The notes under the pieces were generated by a model that was given only the letters and a program-made list of their open reading frames with translations, had not been told where the DNA came from and ran no database searches. This document shows, in pieces, positions 22,396 through 33,163 of a DNA stretch of 64,000 bases (positions within the stretch are counted from its first letter, which is position 1; every line of letters begins with the position of its first letter). The stretch lies in contig NC_083347.1 in assembly GCF_019175385.1 (NCBI RefSeq), positions 122,086,124 through 122,150,123 of the forward strand, read 5' to 3'. Position numbers and translations under genes: made by a program. This stretch comes from Lycium barbarum (taxonomy: Eukaryota; Streptophyta; Magnoliopsida; Solanales; Solanaceae).

Positions 22396-23761
22396 TGATG
22401 AGTCGTGAAATTACGCGATATTCGACGCTAATTCCTTAAGCTTTTGTGACTCCTTAAGCACTTTTGTTGCTACTTTTTGTGTTTTTATGTTGTTTTGTAG
22501 GAAAAGATGCCCGGAGAGCATAACGGAGCAAAACGGACCAAAATAGAGCAAAAATAGAACAAATCAACGTTTCTGGCACCACATGCTAATAGCATGTGGT
22601 GCAGCATGTTGAACATGCTAGCAGCATCTGCTGCCAGTGTAAATTGCACCATATGCTACTCGCAGAGTGCAGCATATGGCGCAGCATGTCGCACATGCGA
22701 GCAGCATGTGGTGACAGAGAAAATGTCACCACATGCTACGGTTTTGGCACCACATGCAATTAGCATGTTGAACATGCGAATAGCATGTGGTGCAGCATGT
22801 TGTGCAAGAGGGTATTTTGGTCCAGATTTTGTTCCCGTTTTTTGGAATGATATAAATACTCTTTTAGGGTTTGTAATATTTATCTTTGGCAGTTTTTCTT
22901 CAAGTTTAGAGACTAGTTTTTACACCACACTTTGGGGTTAAAGATTTGAAGATTTGGTTGAGTATTTCTTAAACGTTTAATTCATTTCTTCAATTCCTTG
23001 CTTTGTATTGTATATCTAAGTGTGTAGCTTTCTATTCCATAACTTGAATCTTGTTTATGAAAGTATTCTTGATTAAAGTTTGGTTTGAAACTCTTGTTAT
23101 GCTTATGTATTGAATGATTCTTATTGCTATTGAAGTGGGTCTTTGTTGATTTAATTAATCTCGTTCTTGAATGTTTCCAAAGGGATTAGCTAACCCTAGG
23201 ACTCACCCATTTACTTAGATTGAGCTTGGAAGAGGAAATCTAGGTTGAGAAAGATTAATTAACAAGAATTTGGGTCATTAAACTCATCTAATAACTTGAG
23301 CTCGGAAGAGGATAGTTACTTGAGGTTAAATTGATTGTACCTAATATCACACTCTAAGGCTTGGAAAAGCTTAGAGTGAAATTCATTGATTTGGTTGGAA
23401 GACTTTCAATGAGATTTTAGATATCATTATCTATCAACACAAATCCGCTCTTAGTTGTAAAATCGTAAAATACGTTGGATCGTTACTTGAGTGTAATATC
23501 CTATTATCCATGCTTGTGGCCATTGATCATTTTACTTTCTTTCTAGGTTAGTTTACATTTTCCGCATTAGTTATAATTTTCTCACAAAATACCAAAATAT
23601 TATCCATGGTTTGGCTTTAGCGTAGTTGGTGAAAGTTCCTTACTTTCTTAATCGCCTAGCATATTGTTCCCTGTGGGATCGACCCCGACTCATAGTTGGG
23701 TAAATATATTGCATAGGACCGTGTACACTTTCTCTTTGAGGAGTGTATTTGGACGTTATCA
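22396..23761 (+). repeat. Right LTR of Athila-like element
   Basis: Same length as the left copy and about 99% identical by eye; ends GTTATCA before the CAGTG target copy. The 115-codon frame across its palindromic block is not a gene. Confidence 0.92.
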
Positions 23762-25142
23762 CAGTGCACCAAATTTAAACAAAAGAGTTCTGTTTCATCA
23801 ATTTATATCACACATATATATAGTTATAGCTGCAGGTTATCCAGCTTCCATGATGTTTAAGAATTATTGAAGCCTAAGACAACACATAATCACCTTGACA
23901 CAACTTAGTCAGATTCTAGTTCAGGCTAACAAAGTGATTCTGGAAACATACAGTTGTATACAAACACAAGGTTACACCTATAATAGTCTATTCCCTTTTT
24001 ACTTGAACTATCATGGAGCTGTCTCCATTTTCCTTTAGCAACATAAAATCCAACCTATGTGAGTTATCAATCATGTGCATACCATACCTAGTATTAAACC
24101 TCAAACACGCAGCAACAGTCATTACTAGTGGATTAAAACACACATGGAGTCTAACAGGGGAGGTATTACTACTAACACCATATTCTCAACATAATAGGGA
24201 TTGAATCATTAAGCGCCTAATAGAGAGGTGTAGCTAAACATGATTTAAACTAAGAACATGCTAAACAGAAGCTGAAGTAGGCATACCATCGATCGAACAG
24301 ACTACTCAACATACTGAATCTCGGCTAAACAGGACCCCAGCTAACAAATAAGCAGGAATTAGATGCTCTTAAACATGATTAAACTTTGCAAATGATACAA
24401 ATACGACTAAACCTAACTAACTTTAACGTGTACAATCCTAGTTTAAACTAACAAACAACATAACTACCCTAATCAAGCTTACTACTAACACAGGATTAAA
24501 CACATAGCATAAACAGTATAAACAACAATTTAAACAAAGAGAAATAGCTAAGGAAAGGGGTTTACCTTCTTCGGGTGCAGCGAACAGGGTGCGGGGTTTC
24601 CAATTCACCTCGAAGACTACCCAATCCGAGCTTGCGATGCTCGGATTCCAAGCAATGCCAAGACAACGAAAACCAAAAAAAAAAATGACTTAGTATTTTT
24701 GACTCGATCTTCAGAAATATAAAACTGATGAACTAATATTGCTTAAGGGATTTCGGTTGGCTGAAAACTTATGTCTTTTAGGGAATTTCCGTGACCAAAA
24801 AGAACTCTTTTATTTTTCGGAGTTCTGGCGGCCGAAAAACTTTTTCTTGAACGACTCAACTAGCGACTATTTATAGGATTTAGGTTAGGGTTTGCTGGGG
24901 TTTAGAAATTGAAAATTAGGCGGGATTTTTTTTAGGCTCAACAACGTTCGGATGACAACGAATCAGAGAAATGGACAAAGCTCATTAAAGCTTCGTACCC
25001 GAAAGATAAAAAAGAGACTGATAAGAAAATGATGGGTTCATGAACGAACAAAAATCATGAATACGTTTCAGAGGCAAAAACGAAGAGAAAAAGGAAGCAA
25101 ACAAACTTTAACCCCTTTCAAAGATTGACTCTGAACGGGACC

Positions 25143-25159
25143 GGGGGGGGGGGGGGGGG
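25143..25159. repeat. Poly-G tract
   Basis: Seventeen G in a row inside LTR B. Could form a G-quadruplex; also a spot where assembly length is unreliable. Confidence 0.9.
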
Positions 25160-25781
25160 TATCGAGCATTAATTTCCCTTCCCCAAATAGACCATGCACG
25201 GTCTGGGGAAGGTGAAAGTCGACTGTGATCTTGCCATATTTGGTGTTAAAGCGTGAGAGAAGAGAAAGGAGAGAGAGGAAGAAGGCGGGGAAGTGCGGCG
25301 TTAGGGTTCGTTTGGCTGCTGTTCGTTCTTCACAAAGGAAACAAAAAAAAAGTTGGGGATTTAAGGCTTTAGTGGGCTGGGTCAGATGAAGGGTCGTGGG
25401 CATTTCGAGTAGTGGATTGGGCTGGTCGATTTAAAATGGGTTAATGAATTAAAAACATGGGCTGGGCATTGCTGGCCTGGTCCAAAAATAATTATAAGTT
25501 GATTGGGGTTGGATTTGGGTTAGATGAATTAAAATGTGGGCTGAATGGAAGAAATAATTTTGGGCTTCTAAATATTATTTAATATAAAAGTATGTATTTA
25601 TTACCGCTCGGATGAAAATAAAAGTATATTACGTCGTAATAGCCGTGCAATAATATTTTGAAAGTCAACAGTAAATAAACGCTATTATTTAATTATGCGA
25701 AGATAAATGCGATGCGTGTGCATAGGCTGATAAAAATGCTGAAATGACAAAAATGTGAATTATAATAATACTGGTAACCAA

Positions 25782-25845
<64 letters not shown>
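25782..25845. repeat. (AAT)n microsatellite
   Basis: About twenty AAT units near the right end of LTR B, with one TGA-type interruption shortly after. Confidence 0.92.
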
Positions 25846-25846
<1 letters not shown>

Positions 25847-27493
25847 TAATAATGAGGTAGTAACGATAATGATAAAAATAACAATAGCTAATGACTACAA
25901 TAGGGTAATGAAACGTTGTTATAAATAATTATTTTTTAAATTGCCCAAAATATTAAAAGCGTAAATAGATATGTTGGAGGAAAGCGGGACAAAATTGGGT
26001 GTCAACACACCTATCACATAAATATATCAGTGTGAACATAGAATGAACCTAAGTCATGACTTCTTTAAGTAAACGTGGAACTCTTTTAAAAACAAAAGAG
26101 AAGAAACAAAATAGAGTCGAATATTACCTTTTGTGGGTGCAGCGAACTAGGATGTCAAGGCCTCAAATCTACTCTCTCGTTATGAACATATCCTAACCTT
26201 GAGCCGAGTAAGTTCGAATGAAAGTGTTGAGGGTTCTAGGGAACCAAAGTTTTCGTATTTCTTGTGGAATAAATCGAGTGAGAAATTGTAAGTAAATAGA
26301 GAGCAAGGATGTGTATGACCAGTAGAGTTATAGTGATATAGAGGCTGCTGAGTTCCCCCCTTTTTCGGACTCCAAAGAGGAGTATTTATAGCAGGAAGCT
26401 AGGGCTTCCAAGAGGGAATTCAAAATTAAAACAGTCAAAAGAGTCGTTTGAATTGAGGAACAGTTAGCCAAAGTTGAAGGGACAAAGCTCTGCCATAGTA
26501 GATGGAGGTGATGACGCGTGTGGAGAAAAATGGAGAGAGGCTAAGAAAGAGACGACGTATTCTCTCAAGTCAAAAGTTTTCTGAAAGAATATTACTCTTC
26601 ACGTGAAGAGGCAGGACTTTTTTGATGTTTTGACTGAGGGGTGAGAGAATTAAATAGGAAAGAGGGAGGATTTTAAAATATTTACACCAAAATGGAGAGA
26701 CAGCTTTCATAAAAGGCTGAGAAAGAGGTTTGGAATCTCGTGTACAATAGGAAAAAGAAATGGGGTGTGCGACTGCTTTTGATCAGATTAAAAGTTTGGT
26801 GTTTGATGTAAGGTTAGATTAAATAGGAAAGAAAAGTTGAAAATCAGGAGAGATAATTGACAAGAAAAAAAAGTGAGTTTAAAAAGAAGAGAGAGAGTTG
26901 AAAAAAATAAAAGGAAGTAGTTTGAAAAGAGAGAGAGTTGGACGGGTGAAAAAAAAAATAAGGGGAGAAAGTCAAGAAAAAGGAAAACATGTGGGCCTAA
27001 GTCAAGAAAAATGAGGGGAGAAATAAATATGGGATAGATGAAATAGTAAGTGGGGTAGATAGAATTATCCAGAATTTGCCCCTCGTAAAATAATATTTTG
27101 ACAAAATAAAAATTATAACACGTCGTTTTAAAATACAAGCTTCAAAATGAGTCTAATATTGATATACTTCTGAGCAATATTTAAAAATATGAAAAAAATG
27201 CGGTCAAAATGAGTTGTAATTCATACGTCATTTTTAATTAATAATTTTTTCGAGTTAGACGGGGTGGGATACATATCTTCTTTTCAAATCACGTTTGTAA
27301 AAGTAAATAACTCGTAATTTCTTGTAATTGCTATTTTTTATGAAAAATAATAATTAAACGTCAATTTTTGCAATTTTCTCATGATTTTTATTTTTTAAAT
27401 TTTTTAAGGGAATCCTTACTCCGCCTTAGACTCGAAAAATTTAAAAATTAAAATACGCAGTTTATGAGGTGAAAATTGGGTGTCAACATGCCC

Positions 27494-28050
27494 AACTTCA
27501 GCCGAAACGACCCATTTGGCCACCCCTACACATCATTGTTTTTGCGCGGATTGTTTCAAACTCACTCTTCAAACTCACTGGTCTTTAATTTTTGCCCCTC
27601 AAATCTGTGGTCTTTAATTTTTCCCCTGCTACTTATTTAATGAAATATCCAGGATTGTTTCAAGGCAAAATTTTTGTAACATTTTTATCTTCAAAAACTG
27701 AACTTTTGCTTCGCTCAGCATAAATTATGTAGGAATTAAGTTAAGCGGCATAAGATTTGTAGTATTTTTCAGATTATGTTGAGCGTTGATATATATGCCG
27801 AAGTTATGATTTGTGTGGATGTTATCAGTGGCAGAGTCAAGATTTTTACTAAGGGAGTTCAAACTATGAAAAAAATAAACACATGAAGAAGCCAAAGGGG
27901 ATTCAATGTCCACTATATAGACATAAAAAATAATTTTAATCATGTATAAGCTGTGTAATTTTCTACCGAAGGCTATTCAGATCAACCCCCTCAGCCCTTC
28001 CTTCCTCAGCCCTGGAATGTTATGATATATATGTCGAAGTTAAACGTAAA
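27494..28050. other. Decayed repeat DNA, no gene
   Basis: Begins with the right half of the repeat into which LTR A inserted, ending GCCACCCCTA near 27527. At 27533-27670 the words TTTTGCGCGGATTG and GGTCTTTAATTTTTGCCC resemble the end of the MITE at 46497-47262. Nothing coding is seen. Confidence 0.45.
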
Positions 28051-28055
28051 CTATA

Positions 28056-30405
28056 TGTCACGACCCAGCTAGGGGCCGTGACGGGTACCCGGGGCTAGCC
28101 ACCGAGCACCACTCGTTCTAATACTCATCTTACTCATTTAATGCCCTTTTACCAATTTTATACACGAATTGTAGGAAAATCATATTTTATATAGAAACAT
28201 AAATACTTATATACATTTGCCTCTCGGCCATCAAAATAATATATACATAATAATAACATCTTGTGAGACCATCTGACCCACACTGCATATCTACGAGCCT
28301 CTACTGACATACTAAACATATAGACGGCACAAGACTCCGTCGTGCCCAAAATATGCATATATACCAAAATAAGAATCATAAGCACCTCCGGATAATGGAG
28401 TGCTCTCAATCAGCTGACAGCTACTAAGGGTCTGGACCAATCTCACCTCCCTGTCTACCTGTGGGCATGAACACATCGTCCAAAGAAAACGGACGTCAGT
28501 ACGAACATTGTACTGAGTATGAGAGGCATAAATAATAAAGAAAGACAGTGTTAATATAATGTGAACATCAATATGAAACATCTAAATCTGAATGACAATC
28601 ATAAAAGAAGTAATGCATGTTGTCTTACTCATACTCATCATAATTTCATATATGCATAATATGCAAGCTGCCCGTCCATATCGGAACGGTGTGATAATCA
28701 ATAACATTAGCCCGCGTCCGGGGTACCATCTCATGCCGCCCACTAGTGGTGTCTGCCCATGCCAAAAGGTCATGGTTTATCCGTATAGCTGCCCGCCTTG
28801 GCGGTGACTGCCCGGCCAACTAGGCGCGGTGTAATATGATCATGGCATGCTCATAAAAAAAATACTTGTAATAATATGCTTATCATAGTACATGCATAAG
28901 ACTCAAGATCAACTATACTCTGTCGGGGTGGCGTAAGGTCGTGATCCCCCGATTTCATTATGGAGCAATTATTGACATTCTGCCTCACCTTGAAGGAATT
29001 AGTACATAAGGTGAGTGTAAGAAATAAATAGCATCATTATCAATATGGCATCATCATATCATATCTCTTATCTCTTATCTTATATAGACATTTATGGACT
29101 TAGGCTTCTAGCTTTTCGGAAAATAAGAACTCATGAAGAGGAAAAAAAAACTTATGCTATAGGATTAATGCCATTAGAAAGAAAGGACTAGCCTCACATA
29201 CCTTTGTCGTTTAGCTATGTTATCGTTCACTTGCTCTCCCCCAATGTCACGTCGTTACCTTCACGGGAGAATTTGTATTAACATTAGTTAATCGACTATA
29301 AGAACGGGTCGTAAATTCTAGAGAAAATTGGGCAACATTTCCCCTGTAAACTTAACAATCCTCGAAATTCCAACTTAGCCAAACATCAATCAAAGTACCA
29401 ACAACAACAATACCAACAATTTCATATCAAACTAGGATTAAATCCATTCTTAGATTACTCCCAAAACAGCCCAACATGCATTCGGATGCCAATGCTTGTA
29501 TACACTTCCTTATTTCCGTATATCCATAATATAACAACAACAACTACAGCCAATCCCCCGATATTCCAGCCCACAAAACAATCCATAACGACTATAAAAC
29601 AGTCCCCAAAATATCATCGCAAAACAGCCACAAATATTATACCAAACAGCTCCAAAATATAGTCACAAAATAACCACGAAAATTACATAAAACCGCTCCA
29701 AAATATTGTCACAAAACAGCCACGAAAATTACATAAAATAGCCCCAAATATCGGCACAAAACAGCCCGGTATACGCTTTGTATACAATATCTTTATACAC
29801 TTTATTCTCCCAAATTCAAGAACAACAACTTATCAACAACATCAACAACAATATCAACAACCTCATATAGCAATATAAGCACCTAGAAATCTCTCAAAGT
29901 TCCAATAAAAAACAACCCTCAAGGCAACCATATGAACCAACTAATCTATGACTTCATAACATAATTCCCTTCACTTTAAACTAGGGAATTCTCCCATGAA
30001 TAACTTAATTAACAAGAATAGAGTATATTACATACCTTATTGCCCAGAAAACTCAACTAAAATCCTAGCTCCAAGCTTCAATAATCAGCCACACATCAAG
30101 CACCAAATACTATAATCCTTTCCTAACTAGTTTCCAATTCCCTAAGATGAAATCTTGCTTTGATTTGGAGGAGTTCAACTTGAAAGATTTAGAGAGCTTT
30201 TAGGAGGGTTTTGGGAGGGTTTAGAGAGAGTTTAGAGTGAGAGAGAGGGGTAGAAAATGAAAAAAAATCAGATTCTTTTTCATTTTTTTAGTCTCTGATT
30301 TTTACTGTTCACCGGTACTGTTCCTCCGCGTCTACTGTTCATCCGCGACTACTGTTCGCCCGCAGAATTATTTCATGGACTCAATTTTTTTTCTGAGGTG
30401 TAACA
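28056..30405. mobile_element. Solo LTR of a TGTCACGACCC-type retrotransposon
   Basis: Left end TGTCACGACCCAGC; right end CTGAGGTGTAACA. Perfect 5-bp target duplication CTATA at 28051-28055 and 30406-30410. The 2350 bp contain no coding domain, primer site or internal region, so unequal recombination between two LTRs probably left this single copy. LTRs with these termini are, as I recall, common among Solanaceae Ty3/gypsy families. It ends 39 bp upstream of the RBR2 frame. Confidence 0.82.
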
Positions 30406-31185
30406 CTATATGTCTTACATAATCTAAATTGTGCTACGCCAAAAATGATGAAGGGCAAAAAAGGACCACCAAAAATAGGGGTGTTTGTGCTACACCAAAA
30501 ATCATGTCCGGTTTTAGGGTGTAACGGCCAATTAGAACCATATAATTGTCGTTCGATTTTGCCTAAACAAGTTTTTGATAGATGGGGTGATGTGTTATGT
30601 GAGGCAATGATATTAGGTTGTGAGAAATTTGATTGTCCGCTTAAAGACTGTTCTGCCCTTTTGATTGATGATAGTAGTTGTGATGGTGGTGATTTTGTGG
30701 TGACTCAAAGTGAATGTCCCGAATGTAGAAGGTTGTTTTGTGCAAAGTGTAAAGTTGCTTGGCATTCGGGTATTTTGTGTGAAGAATTTCAGAAGTTGAA
30801 TAAAGATGAAAGGGAGAAAGAGGATTTACAGCTTATGCAACTTGCTAAGGGGCAAGAATGGCAGAGGTGTCCAAGGTGTCAGATATACATTGTAAGGTCT
30901 TCTGGTTGCGCTCAAATGCGATGCAGGTCAGTTACAAATTGTTTCATAACCTATCAAATTGTATTGTATTATATTATATTCAAGCTAGCGGTTGAAGAAC
31001 AACTGGAGAGGAGGGGTAAAATGGGGTGGGGAGCCGAGGCGACATGCCATGTGGCGTCCAACTCATCAAAATTTGTGTTTTCTATTTTGTTGTTTTCTAT
31101 TTGTCCTGTTAAATTTGTGTGATCAAAGATGTCCAAGCTTAGATGTCTTAATCTATTTGCTTGTAATGTCGGTTGTTTGCTTTTA

Positions 31186-31402
31186 CTCCCTACGTTTCAA
31201 TTTATGTGAACACATTTGACTGGACACGAAATTTAAGAAAGTAGAGAAGATTTTTAAACTTATGGTGTTAAATGAGTGACTTATATTTTGTGTGAATATA
31301 AATCATTGCATAAAGGTGAATTATTTCCAAATATAGAAAGAGGTCATTCTTTTTGCACAGTTCAATAAAAAAATAGTTTCACATAAATTAAAATGGAGGG
31401 AG
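31186..31402. mobile_element. Stowaway MITE in RBR2 intron
   Basis: Ends CTCCCTACGTTTCAATTTAT and its inverted partner ATAAATTAAAATGGAGGGAG, flanked by TA target copies. 217 bp, AT-rich, no coding capacity. This is the standard form of Tc1/mariner-derived Stowaway elements. Confidence 0.9.
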
Positions 31403-31712
31403 TAATTAATTCGAGTGCCCCTTTTGCTCCACACTTCAGAAAAAAATAAAAAAGTGTGGATGAAGTAGAAAAATTAATGTAGGAGTGAGAAAGAGAAAAA
31501 TTGGCTACGGGAACAAGGTTATGCCAACTACTTTAGTAGAGCAACACCTAAAAAGGTTTATTCCTACTCCTCTTAAACCTTCTTTCAATGTTTCAATTCC
31601 CGATTACATCATAATTGAGAAAGCGCTAGTATTAAATGGAGTTGGTGGTTCCGCGGCAAAGCTAGAAGCAGTTTAGGTTTTGTTGTCCTCCTTAACGAGG
31701 GGTCAATTTTGT
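31403..31712. other. RBR2 intron remnant
   Basis: Holds a 63-codon open frame (31485-31676) with no recognised domain; nothing else seen. It ends where the copia LTR begins. Confidence 0.4.
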
Positions 31713-32611
31713 TGTTAAAATAATCTGTATAAGTCTAAATAAAGTTAATCTGTAAAAACTTAAAACCAGTAAATTACAAAAACTGGACAAATGAACAGAA
31801 ACAGTGTTAGAAAAATATATTCAGAACATAATCGAGCCCACTTAGTTCAAAGTGTGTCCTTAAAGAAATTATTCCCCTCACAGTACTCGAGGTTGATGGA
31901 ATATCCCCTCCCAGGATAGAACGATTATCTTACCAAAATAGTAGTACTCCAAATTCTGGTAGCGGCGAACCACTCAATGGCAGTATATCACACAGAAAAG
32001 AAAACTTTTAAGAAGAGTAGAAGAATAGAGGATTTCAGAGAATTCGTAAAGCATAATCTGAATATTAATTGGAATTTATAGCCATTAACGCACTGGTTGG
32101 GAAAAGGTTTGCACCTTTTCAGAACGGTTTGCAACCTTTTAGAAAATATACGTTTTTTAAAAAAGGAGGGAAATTTAAATTAATCCGGGAAGAAACGGGT
32201 CGCGGGTCAGACACGCGGATCCTGGTCACTAACGGGTCAGAAATAATTAATTAATTAATAAATAAATAATTAAATTAAAATTTAAAAGAATTTTGGTCCA
32301 AAAAGATTATCAATCAATCAGATCATTTGACCAAATCCAAATCCAAATCCGAATCCGAAGCCGAAGCCGAAGCCGAAGCTGAAGCCGAAGCCGAAGCCGA
32401 AGCCGAGCCGAGCGAGCGACGACGGCGCGAGGGGTCCTTTCCCCCTCAACCCTTTTAGCAACTAGAGAAGGTGTAATGTAATATGTACACCTCTCTTTTT
32501 CTCTCTTTTTCTATGTGGGACTGATGCTTTAACCAAAGCACAAGGAACCTTTTATATTCCCTTCACTTTTCATCCCATCATTTCCCATTCACCAATATAA
32601 AAAACCCAACA
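31713..32611 (-). repeat. 3' LTR of copia element 1
   Basis: On the minus strand it starts TGTTGGGTTTTTTATATTGG after a purine tract (CATGTGGGGGAT) and ends near ATTATTTTAACA. It is about 900 bp and contains a CCGAAG hexamer array. A matching LTR on the gag side could not be found by eye between 37136 and 38614, so only one LTR is claimed. Confidence 0.7.
32336..32412. repeat. Hexamer tandem array (CCAAAT/CCGAAG)n in copia LTR
   Basis: CCAAAT units grade through CCGAAT to CCGAAG and end in GCCGAGCGAGCG. The array is inside the U3 part of the LTR, upstream of the likely promoter. Confidence 0.88.
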
Positions 32612-33163
32612 ATCCCCCACATGAATGGGGAATGGCCATAATATAAAAGAATGTGCGGACAAGTGTGATATACAAGCGAAGATTGACTGCATCTGGATAA
32701 GTAGGTTTCCCTTTGAACTTTCCGTAGTGAACTTATATCGGATATACTCGATCAATCGGTAGATTTGATATCTTTGAACCGTCTAACTTTGTTGTATACC
32801 TAGACAACATAAATCACACAATCAACCTTCAACCATTTATGGTTCTCACGGTTGTGTTCGTTTCAGCCATGAACACCGCCTGGTTTCATGAGTGCATAGA
32901 GAATGGGCCTTCACTGTCATTCCCTTTTAAAGCGGCTTACACTTAACACTCACATAGGTGATTTCTAAACATGTGGTCTTATAGCCACATTATCTGGTCA
33001 TACACTGCCAGATTTATTAACTCATTAACAAGCCATAAAGTTTTATCCTTATTTCTGAACATTGTCTTCATCCGAGAATGGGTTGAGTTGTTTGACAATG
33101 TTGAACCGTCAGTCATAACTTTGTTTGATCTCTTTGAACCTAGCTCTTGGGATCTCCAGTCTG

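Larger units (their letters stand above)
17559..23761 (+). mobile_element. Athila-like non-autonomous LTR retrotransposon
   Basis: Two 1366-bp LTRs (17559-18924 and 22396-23761) surround a 3.47-kb interior. A perfect target duplication CAGTG lies at 17554-17558 and 23762-23766. Just inside the left LTR is GACGCCGTTGTCGGGGAAC, a slightly changed version of the primer site common in Athila/Tat elements; just before the right LTR is the purine tract AAGTTGGGGGGTG. A stretch near 20535-20572 (CGACGTTAAATCAAGCGC, then GGTGGGAGGTAACCCA) also matches what I recall of Athila elements. No protease, reverse transcriptase or integrase is present, so it would need enzymes in trans. Confidence 0.88.
15280..26007. 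mobile_element. Nested LTR 'B' (solo-LTR-like), split by an insertion
   Basis: Left end TGTTATACCCCATTTAAAAC at 15280; right end GGGTGTCAACA at 26007. A perfect 5-bp target duplication CACCT lies at 15275-15279 and 26008-26012. The DNA just outside is continuous across the site (ATCACATAAAT words). Minus the Athila-like insertion, B is about 4.5 kb, very long for an LTR. Its first ~120 bases resemble LTR A (both have GGAGTC-CCACCTAATT), so A and B are related families. No coding domain was found in its 4.5 kb. Confidence 0.78.
13814..27488. mobile_element. Outer LTR 'A' (solo-LTR-like), split by nested insertions
   Basis: Left end TGTTATACCCCATTTTAACC at 13814; right end GGGTGTCAACA at 27488. 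Flanking 5-bp target copies are CGCCC (13809-13813) and TGCCC (27489-27493), differing by one C-to-T change at a CpG. Without element B and its target copy, A is about 2.9 kb. There is no primer-binding site, polypurine tract, gag or pol, so it is read as a solo LTR. It has itself inserted into a decayed repeat with CCCAACTC and ACCCATTTGG words. Confidence 0.75.

Noticed and set aside
26788..27138. 116-codon minus frame with hydrophobic runs
   Set aside because: Lies in a purine-rich part of LTR A; Phe/Leu/Ser runs come from GAGAGA/AAAA tracts on the plus strand.
28158..28807. Overlapping frames of 63-89 codons on both strands
   Set aside because: All inside the solo LTR; no similarity to known domains, and overlapping frames on both strands argue against coding.
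30992..31219. Frame overlapping the RBR2 donor region
   Set aside because: It runs from the intron into the Stowaway element and has no domain.
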